NCBI GenBank assembly: GCA_022009775.1
Contig: CP091723.1
Span: 744,001-808,000, forward strand
Direction of reading: 5' to 3'
DNA length: 64,000 nt
Origin: Christensenella sp.
GTDB taxonomy: Bacteria > Bacillota > Clostridia > Christensenellales > CAG-917
A program made the position numbers and the translations under genes. The notes below the pieces were generated by a model. It was not told where the DNA came from, did no database searches, and saw nothing but the letters and a program-made list of their open reading frames with translations. Position 1 is the first letter of the stretch, and the number at the start of each line of letters is the position of its first letter. Positions 47,528 to 56,061 of the stretch are shown here, one piece after another.

Positions 47528-47556
47528 AACTGAGTGCACACTATGTATGCACTCAG
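47523..47556 (-). terminator. Terminator of tRNA-Pro
   Basis: On the minus strand CTGAGTGCA / TGCACTCAG with a nine-base loop, followed by seven T. Confidence 0.85.
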
Positions 47557-47568
47557 CGAAGTTTGTGG

Positions 47569-47642
47569 TCGGAGTAACGGGACTTGAACCCATGGCCTCT
47601 TGACCCCCAGTCAAGCGCGCTACCAAACTGCGCTATACCCCG
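47569..47642 (-). tRNA. tRNA-Pro(GGG)
   Basis: Full cloverleaf of 74 bases: acceptor CGGGGTA / TACTCCG (one G-U pair), D arm with AGCGCAGTTTGGTAGCGC, anticodon stem-loop CTTGA-CTGGGGG-TCAAG (anticodon GGG) and T loop TTCAAGT. CC follows the discriminator A. It is intact, unlike the neighbouring tRNA-Arg pieces. Confidence 0.95.
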
Positions 47643-47897
47643 ATAATATGATTTTCTATGTTTGCCACGAAATCTATCTGATCCCGACTTGGCGCGAAAT
47701 GCGCTTCGTCGAGTTGTTTTTCTCTATAGCATAGGTATTGTAACTCAAAAGTTTGATTTTGACAAGCGGATTGAAAAATATCTCGAAAAAACATTGAAAT
47801 AGTTGTAGTAAACTCTTGCTTTAATAAAAAATATTGCAGATTTGTCATATCATATGATACAATCAAAAAAGATAAATTGCACTGACGGTAACGATAT

Positions 47898-48369
47898 ATG
47901 AGCAAAAAACAAGGATTCTATTTGGATAAATCGAGAATTTCTGCAAAACTACAAACAAAACGGCGTTGTATGCGGTTTGAAAATTGTCTATGACAGAACA
48001 ATCGACAAATCATCGTTTTTAGCAATCAAACATTTCTTGATGTGGATAAGAAAAAGATTCTGCTTCCCGATAAAATGTACTGTTTTCTTGGAAAATCAAG
48101 CGAAGTTTCGTTCAAACAACGGCAAAGGCTTCTGTCAAGGTATATTTTTCACCCCCGAAGAATTGCGAAAAGGAGCAAAATATCCTTGTATATACGTTGC
48201 GGCAAACACCGATTTACGCTATCTTGAATTCACAATACTGCATGAGTTGACGCATTATTTTCAATGGTATTTTCTCCAAGACGAAACCCGAACGGATAGA
48301 AGCCTTGAAATCGAAGCAAACAGGTACGCATACTGGCTTTTGAATGAATACGAAAGCAATAAAACCTAA
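47898..48369 (+). CDS. Small HEXXH metallopeptidase-like protein, frameshifted
   Basis: About 156 residues. The zinc motif HELTHYFQWYF is followed by LEIEANRYAYWLLNEY, whose Glu can be the third ligand, as in small SprT/IrrE-like peptidases. The ATG at 47898 begins MSKNKDSIWINREFLQNYK once a six-A run (47904-47909) is shortened by one; otherwise only a TTG start at 47977 is available. The N-terminal domain has KIVYDRTIDKSSFLAIK. It could be a regulatory protease or toxin-linked enzyme. The target is unknown. Confidence 0.72.
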
Positions 48370-48691
48370 TAAACTGCCCAAAACCACAAATAAATCGGGA
48401 TTAGTTTTCTTTGCGGACTTAAAAATATGAATGTGTGCGCATGCGATGTGTGAGAAAATAGCGAGCGTTTAGATGTGCTGTTTTGAAATCGGCGCGGGAA
48501 ATCGGGCAAGTTAGATAAGCAAAATCGCGCGATTTGAGTTGATTTAGCGCATAAAAATAAAAAAATGCCGAAAAAATGTACATTAAATGTTTGCCAAAAC
48601 CATTGTTTTGATATACAATAATCACAAAATTAAGTTGAATAGATTGTGGTTTGACCGCATGAGAAAGTCAAAGCATATTTGGGAGAACACT
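48370..48691. other. Intergenic region without a gene
   Basis: No convincing coding sequence. ATATTTGGGAGAACACT at its right end is the ribosome binding site of the next gene. Confidence 0.5.
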
Positions 48692-49324
48692 ATGGACAAA
48701 TTTGTATTGCAAGCAAAACTCGACAAACAAAAATGGGACGACAGCGTGATAAATCATCGCGATATGTGCGGCGCATACGACTATTGCGCATTCTGCGACA
48801 AATCAATCGCAATGCCTTGCGCAACGGCTTTTGAAAAAATGAACGAGCCGAAACCCGCTCCCGCACCCGTACAGGAAGAAGTCGAAAACGTCACCGAACT
48901 TCACTCTTCTCTCGGCAAAAAATTCGACTATGACAAAGTCATGGCAAAAAAAGCCGCACGCAAGAGCCTTACCTTTGCAGAGAAATACGCTCTTTCCGAC
49001 GACATCGTAAAAGAACGCTACGCAATCCTTCAAGACGCACTCACCGCGACCAAGAAAGGCACACCGAAAATCAAGAGCCGCATCAGCAAACAATGCGACA
49101 CTTATAGACGAGAAGGCGATATTGTGGCAAAGATAACCATCATCGGCACGTCATTGCGCGTCAATCTTCCGCTCGACCCCGATGCGCCTGAGTTCAACGA
49201 CGGTCGCACTCCGCACGTCAACACCGGACACAAGAAAGTGTATGAAGACGTTCCCTTCCAGTTCAAGGTCAACAGCAAACTTGCTTTGAAACGTGCGCTC
49301 GCGCTCATCGATTTGGTGAAATAA
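48692..49324 (+). CDS. Conserved Firmicutes protein of unknown function
   Basis: About 210 residues. The N-terminal part has a cysteine-rich stretch (MCGAYDYCAFCDKSIAMPC) that may bind metal, then a Pro/Ala-rich linker. The C-terminal domain, LSDDIVKERYAILQDAL, PKIKSRISKQCDTYRR, KITIIGTSLRVNLPLDPDA and KVNSKLALKRALALID, is a pattern I have seen in many Clostridia proteins, but it has no known function. Start at 48692 after GGGAGAA. Terminator downstream. Confidence 0.75.
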   Translation: MDKFVLQAKLDKQKWDDSVINHRDMCGAYDYCAFCDKSIAMPCATAFEKMNEPKPAPAPVQEEVENVTELHSSLGKKFDYDKVMAKKAARKSLTFAEKYALSDDIVKERYAILQDALTATKKGTPKIKSRISKQCDTYRREGDIVAKITIIGTSLRVNLPLDPDAPEFNDGRTPHVNTGHKKVYEDVPFQFKVNSKLALKRALALIDLVK

Positions 49325-49360
49325 CTTTTTTACGATACATATCCGTAAAAAGCAAAACAG

Positions 49361-49403
49361 GAAATGGATATCCGCTCGCTATGAGCGGATATCCATTTTT
49401 TTT
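49361..49403 (+). terminator. Terminator after the conserved unknown gene
   Basis: AAATGGATATCCGCTC / GAGCGGATATCCATTT, five-base loop, eight T. Confidence 0.92.
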
Positions 49404-49543
49404 CGATACTTGCAAGACAACCGTTTGCCGCTAATAAAGCCGTATTGCAAACGCAATTTTTTATACGATTATGCATTTGATAATCCGTTGATTGCGTCGG
49501 CGCAAACTTTGAAAATTTTTTGAAAAAAGTTGTTGAAAAATCA

Positions 49544-49571
49544 TTGACATACGGCGAAAATATGGTATCAT
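49544..49571 (+). promoter_or_regulatory. Promoter of pyrG
   Basis: TTGACA (49544-49549), a 16-base spacer and TATCAT (49566-49571). The transcript would have a leader of about 210 bases. Confidence 0.7.
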
Positions 49572-49636
49572 TTGAAACGTATTTTTTTGCGGAAGCAAGG
49601 AAAAATACGACCGGAAAACCGAATATAAAGACCTAT

Positions 49637-49692
49637 AAAAAGGCGTTTTTTCTTTTGGCAGTGGCAATTGCTAAAAAAAACGCCTTTTTTTG
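49637..49692 (+). terminator. Leader terminator (putative attenuator) of pyrG
   Basis: AAAAAGGCGTTTTTT pairs with AAAAAAAACGCC and is followed by seven T, between the pyrG promoter and the pyrG start codon. The only gene downstream in that transcript is pyrG, so it is placed to attenuate it. In Bacillus subtilis pyrG is controlled by a leader terminator responding to CTP. Confidence 0.7.
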
Positions 49693-49790
49693 TTTTTTGA
49701 GCAAAAAAAGGGCGTGAAACACAGTGTGAAACGCAAATTTGCAGGGCAAACGGACAAAAAACAGAAATTCAACGCAGGAGAAATAAATTT

Positions 49791-51384
49791 ATGAGCAAGT
49801 ACATTTTCGTAACTGGCGGAGTCGTTTCGGGACTCGGCAAAGGCATAGTGGCGGCATCTTTGGGCAGACTGCTGAAAAGCGCGGGATACAGCGTGTATAT
49901 CGAAAAATTCGACCCTTATATGAACATCGATCCCGGCACGCTCAACCCCACTCAACACGGCGAAGTGTTCGTCACCCAGGACGGCGCGGAAACGGACCTT
50001 GACCTTGGCCACTACGAAAGATTCATCAACGAGAACCTTACGAGAAGTTCGTCGCTTACAAGCGGACGGCTATTCCAATCGGTGCTGAACAAAGAGCGCA
50101 ACGGCGACTATCAGGGCAAAACGGTGCAAATCATCCCCCACGTCACGAACGAAATCAAAGACCACATTCTCGCAACCGCAAAGGAAAGCGGCGCGGACAT
50201 TCTCATCACCGAGATCGGCGGAACGGTGGGCGACATCGAAAGTCAACCGTATCTCGAAGCGTTGCGTCAGTTCAGCCTTGACGTCGGTAGAGAAAACTGC
50301 GCGTTCGTGCACGTGTGCCTTCTTCTCTATATGTCCTGCTCCGACGAGTTCAAATCGAAACCCGTTCAACACTCCGTGCGAGAATTGCAGCGTTTCGGCA
50401 TATTCCCCGACGTCGTTGTGACAAGGTCCGACAAACAACCGCCCGAAGAAATAATCAAGAAAATCTCCCTTTTCTGCTCCGTCGACGAACACGCCGTAGT
50501 GCCCAGCACCACAGTGAAATGCCTGTACGACGCCCCCGCAATGCTCTATCGCAACGGACTGTACAAGGCAATAAGCAAGGCTCTTTCGCTAAAAAAATAA
50601 GTGCGACCTGACCGAATGGAAAAAGAAAGTCGCAACTCTCAAAATCAAGACTCCGAAAGTGCGCATCGGCATCGTCGGCAAATACGTATCCCTTCGCGAT
50701 TCTTACATTTCTCTCGTCGAAGCGATCAAGCACGCAGGCGGCGCGAATCTCACTGCCGTGGACCTTAAATGGATTGACAGCGAAACTGTCACCGAAGCAA
50801 ACGTTGCCAACAAACTCAAAGACGTGGACGGCATAATAATTCCCGGCGGCTTCGGCGAACGCGGAGTGGAAGGAATGATCGTTGCTTGTAAATACGCGCG
50901 CACACACGCGCTTCCTTATCTCGGAATATGTCTCGGCATGCAGGTGACCGTCATCGAATACGCACGCGACATTCTCGGATTCAAAGACGCTACGAGCGGA
51001 GAATTTGCGCACACAGAACACACCGTTATCGACATAATGCCCGACAAAAAAGGCAAGAAACTCGGCGGAACTATGAGACTCGGCTCTTACCCCTGCGCCG
51101 TCAAAGACGGAACAAAAATCAAGGAAGCGTACGGCTCTAATCTCATTGAAGAACGTCACCGCCACAGATACGAGTTCAACAACGATTATCGCGAAGCCCT
51201 TGAAAACGGTGGTCTTGTGATAAGCGGCACGTCCCCCGACGGACATATCGTCGAAACCGTCGAAGTGAAGGACCACCCGTTCTTCGTCGGCGTGCAATTC
51301 CACCCCGAATTTACGTCTCGTCCCGAAAACGCAAACCCGATTTTTGCCGCCTTTGTCAAAGCGGCTCTCGACAACGCTCGATAA
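49791..51384 (+). CDS. pyrG: CTP synthase, frameshifted
   Basis: Makes CTP from UTP with glutamine as nitrogen donor, about 530 residues. The synthetase domain starts KYIFVTGGVVSGLGKGIVAA and has KFDPYMNIDPGTLNPTQHGE; the glutaminase domain has IIIPGGFGERGVEG, the catalytic Cys in YLGICLGMQVTVIEYAR, and FVGVQFHPEFTSRP. A seven-A run (50591-50597) is one too long and creates a stop at 50598; with six A the protein continues LKNKCDLTEWKKKVATLK. The start has AGGAGAAATAAATTT. Preceded by a leader terminator and followed by a terminator. Confidence 0.95.
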
Positions 51385-51413
51385 GCAGCAAAACAATACA
51401 TATCGTTCATCCT

Positions 51414-51446
51414 ACGCGTGCGCATATATGCGTGCGCGTTTTTTTG
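51414..51446 (+). terminator. Terminator of pyrG
   Basis: ACGCGTGCGCATA / TATGCGTGCGCGT palindrome followed by seven T. Confidence 0.9.
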
Positions 51447-51567
51447 ACTGCAAAAGACAAAAAGCACCCCGAAACGCTTTTCTAAATGCGCAAAATCGTT
51501 TATAATCTATCCGTAACTACGAAAAACGCGAGTTTTTCCTTTCAAACCACTATTTCAAGGAGCGTTT

Positions 51568-53091
51568 ATGAAAAATCAGACCATTCTCGTACTCGATTTC
51601 GGCGGACAATACAAAGAGCTTATCGCCCGCACCGTCAGACGCATGCACGTGTTTTCAGTCGTTGAACCGGCAAACATTTCCGAGCAGAGATTGAAAGAGA
51701 TCAACCCTATCGGCATCATCTTCACCGGCGGCCCGAACAGCGTGTATCTTGACAATTCGCCAAAATGCGCAGACTACGTTTTCGACTTCGGCGCGCCGAT
51801 TTTGGGCATTTGCTACGGCATGCAATACGTTGCTCACAAGTTTGGCGGCATCGTCAAGGAAGGTAGTGTGCGCGAATACGGTCAAACGCTCGTGCATATC
51901 GGCGACAGCGTGATTTTCGACAGTCTTGACAAAGACGAAAATATGCTCATGAGCCACACCGACTACGTTGCTAAAGTCCCCGACGGATTCAAGGTGATTG
52001 CCACCACCGACAACTGCCCTTGCGCCGCTTTTGAAAACGCGGACAAAACAGTGTTCGGCGTGCAATTCCACCCCGAAGTGGAACGCTCCACTCACGGCGA
52101 AAAAGTGCTTGAAAACTTCGTTATTAACGTTTGCGGTGCAAAAAGAGACTACTCACTCGACGATTATATCGAGACGCAAATCAAAGCAATCCGCGAGCAA
52201 GTCGGAGACAAACGCGTGCTTCTCGGTCTTTCGGGCGGCGTTGACAGTTCGGTCGTTGCCGCGCTCATAAGCAAGGCTATCCCCGATCAACTTCTCTGCG
52301 TGTACGTCGATCACGGCTTTATGCGCAAGTACGAAACAGAGCAGATCAAAGACGCGTTCAAAGATATGCCGCTCACTCTCGAAGTGGTTGACGCGGGCGA
52401 ACATTTCCTTTCAAAACTCAAAGGCGTGGTCGAACCAGAACAAAAACGCAAAATCATCGGTGCGGAATTTGTCAAAACGTTTGCGGACGTTGCAACCGCG
52501 CACAAAGGCTATGACTTCCTTGCGCAAGGCACGATCTACCCCGACGTCATCGAATCGGGCGCAAACAACTCTGCAAACATCAAGAGCCACCACAACGTCG
52601 GCGGTCTGCCAAAAGATATGCCGTTTATCGGTCTTGTCGAACCCTTGCGCGGTCTTTTCAAAGACGAAGTGCGCATCATCGGCAAAAAACTCGGTCTTCC
52701 CGACACGCTCGTCAATCGTCAGCCCTTCCCCGGCCCCGGTCTTGCAATCAGAACTATCGGCGAAATCACCAAGGACAAACTTGAAATTCTCCGCGATGCA
52801 GACGCAATCCTTCGTGAAGAGATCCTTGCAAGCGGAATAAAAACCGATCAATACTTTGCCGTCATCACGGACACCAAGTCCGTCGGCGTCATCGGCGACT
52901 ACCGCAACTACGGCTACGTCATCGCCTTGCGTGCAGTCACTACATCCGACTTTATGACTGCCGAATACACTCGTATCCCCTATGACCTTCTCACCAAAAT
53001 CTCATCGAGAATCGTCAACGAAGTCAAAGGCGTCAGCCGTGTCGTCTACGACATAACGGGCAAACCACCTGCCACAATCGAATGGGAATAA
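51568..53091 (+). CDS. guaA: GMP synthase (glutamine-hydrolysing)
   Basis: Converts XMP to GMP, completing the pathway begun by guaB; 507 residues, intact. The glutamine amidotransferase half has ILVLDFGGQYKELIARTVR, FTGGPNSVY, the catalytic Cys in ILGICYGMQYVAH and FGVQFHPEVERS. The synthetase half has the PP-loop VLLGLSGGVDSSVVAAL, and FLAQGTIYPDVIESG; the dimerisation domain ends ISSRIVNEVKGVSRVVYDIT then GKPPATIEWE. AAGGAGCGTTT precedes the ATG. A hairpin element follows 31 bases after the stop. Confidence 0.97.
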   Translation: MKNQTILVLDFGGQYKELIARTVRRMHVFSVVEPANISEQRLKEINPIGIIFTGGPNSVYLDNSPKCADYVFDFGAPILGICYGMQYVAHKFGGIVKEGSVREYGQTLVHIGDSVIFDSLDKDENMLMSHTDYVAKVPDGFKVIATTDNCPCAAFENADKTVFGVQFHPEVERSTHGEKVLENFVINVCGAKRDYSLDDYIETQIKAIREQVGDKRVLLGLSGGVDSSVVAALISKAIPDQLLCVYVDHGFMRKYETEQIKDAFKDMPLTLEVVDAGEHFLSKLKGVVEPEQKRKIIGAEFVKTFADVATAHKGYDFLAQGTIYPDVIESGANNSANIKSHHNVGGLPKDMPFIGLVEPLRGLFKDEVRIIGKKLGLPDTLVNRQPFPGPGLAIRTIGEITKDKLEILRDADAILREEILASGIKTDQYFAVITDTKSVGVIGDYRNYGYVIALRAVTTSDFMTAEYTRIPYDLLTKISSRIVNEVKGVSRVVYDITGKPPATIEWE

Positions 53092-53121
53092 AAACGGCAC
53101 TATTGAGTGAATAGCTTTTTC

Positions 53122-53184
53122 AACACCCCTTGTCCAACAACTCATGTACTATTTGTACATTAGGGTTGCTGTCCAAGGGGTGTT
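53122..53184. repeat. Covarying hairpin element, copy 2
   Basis: Outer arms AACACCCCTTG / CAAGGGGTGTT, 63 bases in total. The core read on the minus strand is CAACCCTAATGTAC...GTACATGAGTTG. It stands 30 bases after guaA. Confidence 0.8.
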
Positions 53185-53230
53185 TCCTTGCTCTTCCTCT
53201 CAATATTGCCGTTTTTCAACTGCGCTGTTT

Positions 53231-53258
53231 TGCGACTAACTGCGTCAGGCACGACTTG
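53231..53258 (+). repeat. Inverted repeat flanking repeat E, left arm
   Basis: TGCGACTAACTGCGTCAGGC plus ACGACTTG matches the reverse complement of 53945-53972 at 26 of 28 bases. The pair bounds about 740 bases that include repeat copy E. Confidence 0.6.
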
Positions 53259-53309
53259 TCCCAAAATCACGTACGTCTTGTACGTTGGGTTTTGGTACAA
53301 ACCGTGCCT
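53247..53309. repeat. Covarying hairpin element, copy 3
   Basis: Arms AGGCACG / CGTGCCT, 63 bases. The minus-strand core is AAAACCCAACGTAC...GTACGTGATTTT, where CAAAA / TTTTG and ACGTAC / GTACGT replace the CAAC / GTTG and ATGTAC / GTACAT of the other copies. Confidence 0.75.
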
Positions 53310-53349
53310 TTCTTTGTTATGCATCTATTTATCGCGTTTTTTTATAATT

Positions 53350-53790
53350 AATAATGAACAAAAGCCTATTCGGAGCGTACTTATAAACGGTATGTGCGAC
53401 TTCGAAGACGTGATAAAACCGCCGACCGCGAGCTTGTGGAGCGGTCTTTTAATGTACACTCATTCAAGGGACACTTATTCACGGACTGTGCAACTTAAAA
53501 GACGGAACACGAGCCGCAACGGCGGCGAGCAAATAAGCGCCGAGCTTGGCGGTTGTACAAGTGAGCAAGTGCGTGTTGTTCTTTGCACTTGCGAACGAGT
53601 GGCATAATGAGTGCACGATACCTATCTATGCGAGTGCCGACTTCCCCTCTTCGAGCGATGTGTAGCTAAAAAGTGAAAGTACTATGTTCGAGAAGTAGGG
53701 GAAAGCCCGAAGGGAAGGAGTAATGTTGCATTTAGGGTTTCAAAAGCTCACCCCTTGTAGAGCCGTGAACTTATAAAAACTTATCGGGCG
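53350..53790 (-). repeat. Dispersed modular repeat, copy E
   Basis: Minus orientation: CGTACTTATAAACGG module, AACACGAGCCGCAACGGCGG, GCGAGTGCCGACTTCCCCTC, the GAAGTAGGGGAAAGCCCGAA core and the TTGTAGAGCCGTGAAC end. Confidence 0.75.
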
Positions 53791-53804
53791 CAATTGTTTG
53801 TCGT

Positions 53805-53905
53805 TTCGTTTCCACGAGATTCTTCGCTTGGCTCAGAATGACAGATTTTTTTCTTGCGCCTTGCGGCTGGATCCTTCGACTTTGCTCAGGATGACAAGAA
53901 AAAAT
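53805..53905. repeat. Short intergenic repeats of the AGAATGACA type
   Basis: GAGATTCTTCGCTTGGCTCA plus GAATGACA and GGATCCTTCGACTTTGCTCA plus GGATGACA are two variants of a common intergenic motif. Copy A ends in a related one (GCGGGAGCGGAATGACA). Confidence 0.6.
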
Positions 53906-53944
53906 AGAAAACACTTGCGCCCGTAATGTCGCCCATTTAGTATA

Positions 53945-53972
53945 CAAGCCGTGCCTGACGCAGTTGGTCGCA
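53945..53972 (-). repeat. Inverted repeat flanking repeat E, right arm
   Basis: Partner of 53231-53258 (26 of 28 bases identical in inverse orientation). Confidence 0.6.
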
Positions 53973-54022
53973 CAACTCTAACTAAATTGAATTTGACGTG
54001 ATATTGAGATGAATGACGCGAA

Positions 54023-54085
54023 AGCACCCCGAGAATGACAACCCTAATGTACAAACAGTACATGAGTTGGCAGGCTCGGGGTGCT
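54023..54085. repeat. Covarying hairpin element, copy 4
   Basis: Perfect 11-base arms AGCACCCCGAG / CTCGGGGTGCT, 63 bases; core CAACCCTAATGTAC...GTACATGAGTTG. It lies 25 bases beyond the end of dut. Confidence 0.8.
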
Positions 54086-54110
54086 GACAAAGTCAGTCGC
54101 TCAATAGCTG

Positions 54111-54557
54111 TCAAATTTTGCCGGTGGAACCGAATCCGCCTGCCCCACGTACAGACTCCGACAATGTGTCGGTTTCTTCAAAATCGGCAACGATATAGGG
54201 CGTGACAACGAGTTGCGCGATGCGCTCCTTATCGTCAATGATTTCGGCAACATCGGAGTGATTGTGCAAGGACACAATGATTTCGCCGCGATAGTCACTG
54301 TCTATGACGCCGACTTTGTTGGACGGGGCGATGCCGCGTTTGCAGGCAAGTCCGCTACGAGCATACACAAGCCCTACTGTGCCTTGCGGCAGTTCGATTG
54401 CAACTCCCGTGTGGATAAACACGCTCTCGTGCGGTGCGATTTCAATCGCTTTGCCTTCGCATGCGTAAAGGTCTGCCCCTGCGGAGAACGGCGTGCCGTA
54501 CTTGGGAAGAATGGCGTTTTGATTGAGTTTTTTGATTTTTACGGTTGCGTGTTGCAT
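54111..54557 (-). CDS. dut: dUTP pyrophosphatase
   Basis: Hydrolyses dUTP to dUMP, keeping uracil out of DNA and feeding tmk; 148 residues. All five motifs of trimeric dUTPases are present: AGADLYACE, ARSGLA, GVIDSDYRGEI, RIAQLVV and the C-terminal RGAGGFGSTGK that closes over the active site. I use the ATG at 54557, where AAAGGAT lies upstream, rather than the longer frame. It is last in the minus-strand row after the lipase-like gene but separated from it by about 250 bases. Confidence 0.95.
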   Translation of the reverse strand: MQHATVKIKKLNQNAILPKYGTPFSAGADLYACEGKAIEIAPHESVFIHTGVAIELPQGTVGLVYARSGLACKRGIAPSNKVGVIDSDYRGEIIVSLHNHSDVAEIIDDKERIAQLVVTPYIVADFEETDTLSESVRGAGGFGSTGKI

Positions 54558-54808
54558 GATTTTATCCTTTGTCGCGACTGTTTGTCGCAATGCCGATGAA
54601 AAACCCTATACGGTGATTTGTCATGGCAAAATTCTTCTTATTTGCTTATATTTTTCGCCAAATCAACGGTTTATGACATCGTTTTGATGATTTTATCTGT
54701 CGATACGGCGATTTACTACTGTTTTATTGATTGCTCGGCACGGATATTCGCCGCCGTGTCAAATTGCGATTCGACGGATTGTCGGCTTTGCGTTTTTAGA
54801 GCCGACTT

Positions 54809-55933
54809 TCATTCGTACTTCTTCAAAAACTCTATGGTGCGAGCCATTGCGTCTTTGGAGATTTGCAAAAACTGTCCGATTGCAAACGCATGTACTGCCC
54901 ATTTGCCTTCGCCGTGGAAATGCTCGAATTGCACGCCGTTGTCAACGAGTTTTTTGACAAGGTCGAACGTGAGCACCGCAAGTTTGTCGTTTTCGGCGGA
55001 GATTGCAAAGGTGGGCGGAAAATCGGACGTGACCCAGTTTATGGGAGAAATCTCTTTCTGCAATTCTTCGGGGCATTCTTCCACGGGTGTTCCTTTGAGA
55101 TAGGATTGCGTGTAAATGCCTATATTCTTGAAGCCCGTATGCACGGCTTTGGGCATGTCGTACACGCCGCAATTGAGCATGAGCGCGGCAATCTTTTGAT
55201 CCTTTGACCTTTCGTCAAGCGTGAAATGCGCCTTGTATTCGGGATTGGTGGCAATCGCGCCTGCCATGGAACTGAGATGCGCACCCGCGCTTTCGCCGCC
55301 CACGAAAATTGCTTCCGCATCGTAGTTGTACTCGTCAGCGTGTTCTTTGAGCCAGGCAAACGCCTTGTACACGTTTTGAATCATTTCGGGGTGTCCGTAA
55401 AACGGCGCGTCTCCGTAATATAAACTTGCCACGACGTATCCGGTCTTTTCGCAAAGCACGGTGGTGTACGCTTCTCTTGTTTCGGGAAGTCCGCCTATCC
55501 AACCGCCGCCGTGAATATACACGAAGAGTTTTGCTTTTTTCGTTCTGTCTCTATCCTTGCGCTCGTACAAATCGAGATACAAGCGTTTGTCGTTTTCGTC
55601 ATAGCGGATAAACCTTTCGATTTTCGTCTTGTGCGAACGGTGGAAATTGAAAATCGTAAGCCAACCGAGAAACTCGTTTTTCATATGTCCGCCGGCAACG
55701 TACAGATACTTTGCGTCGTACGCCGCTTTCTTTGCCTGTTTTTTTGCGTACTTTCTCGCTTTCTTTGAAACGGCTTTGACTTCGCTTTTGACGTTTTCGA
55801 TTTTCGCTTCACGCTCTTCGCGTCTTATTTTTTTGTCGAGTTCGTCTCTGCGCTTTTCGAGTTGGGCGTATTTCTGCTCGTAGAGCGCGCGTTTTTCAAA
55901 GAAGTTTTGTGTTGTAAGAATTCGTCTCTTCAT
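54809..55933 (-). CDS. Alpha/beta-hydrolase (HSL/lipase-like)
   Basis: A 374-residue cytoplasmic hydrolase of the hormone-sensitive-lipase-like group. An N-terminal coiled, highly charged stretch of about 80 residues (KRRDELDKKIRREEREAK) precedes the domain. The oxyanion box is VYIHGGGWIGGLP, the nucleophile is in FVGGESAGAHLSSM, and the C-terminal Asp/His region is FAISAENDKLAVLTFDL and KWAVHAFAIGQ. Substrate unknown; short-chain esters are usual for the group. The charged N-terminus is an unusual addition. Start ATG at 55933. Confidence 0.88.
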   Translation of the reverse strand: MKRRILTTQNFFEKRALYEQKYAQLEKRRDELDKKIRREEREAKIENVKSEVKAVSKKARKYAKKQAKKAAYDAKYLYVAGGHMKNEFLGWLTIFNFHRSHKTKIERFIRYDENDKRLYLDLYERKDRDRTKKAKLFVYIHGGGWIGGLPETREAYTTVLCEKTGYVVASLYYGDAPFYGHPEMIQNVYKAFAWLKEHADEYNYDAEAIFVGGESAGAHLSSMAGAIATNPEYKAHFTLDERSKDQKIAALMLNCGVYDMPKAVHTGFKNIGIYTQSYLKGTPVEECPEELQKEISPINWVTSDFPPTFAISAENDKLAVLTFDLVKKLVDNGVQFEHFHGEGKWAVHAFAIGQFLQISKDAMARTIEFLKKYE

Positions 55934-55987
55934 ACGTCTTTTCCGTGTTTCCGTTTCGTTTTACGTTTATGTTTTATTTTCTTCTTT

Positions 55988-56040
55988 TATGCAAAAACGG
56001 CGTTTAAGTTGTATATACTTGCAAGATAAACTCCGTTTTC
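55988..56040 (-). terminator. Terminator of cysS
   Basis: On the minus strand AAAACGGAGTTTA pairs with TAAACGCCGTTTTT around a loop of about 20 bases. Confidence 0.65.
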
Positions 56041-56061
56041 GGTCAACATATTTGATTCGTA

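Noticed and set aside
50591..50600. pyrG as two separate genes
   Set aside because: The two parts are the synthetase and glutaminase domains of one enzyme, and one base fewer in A7 restores the linker.
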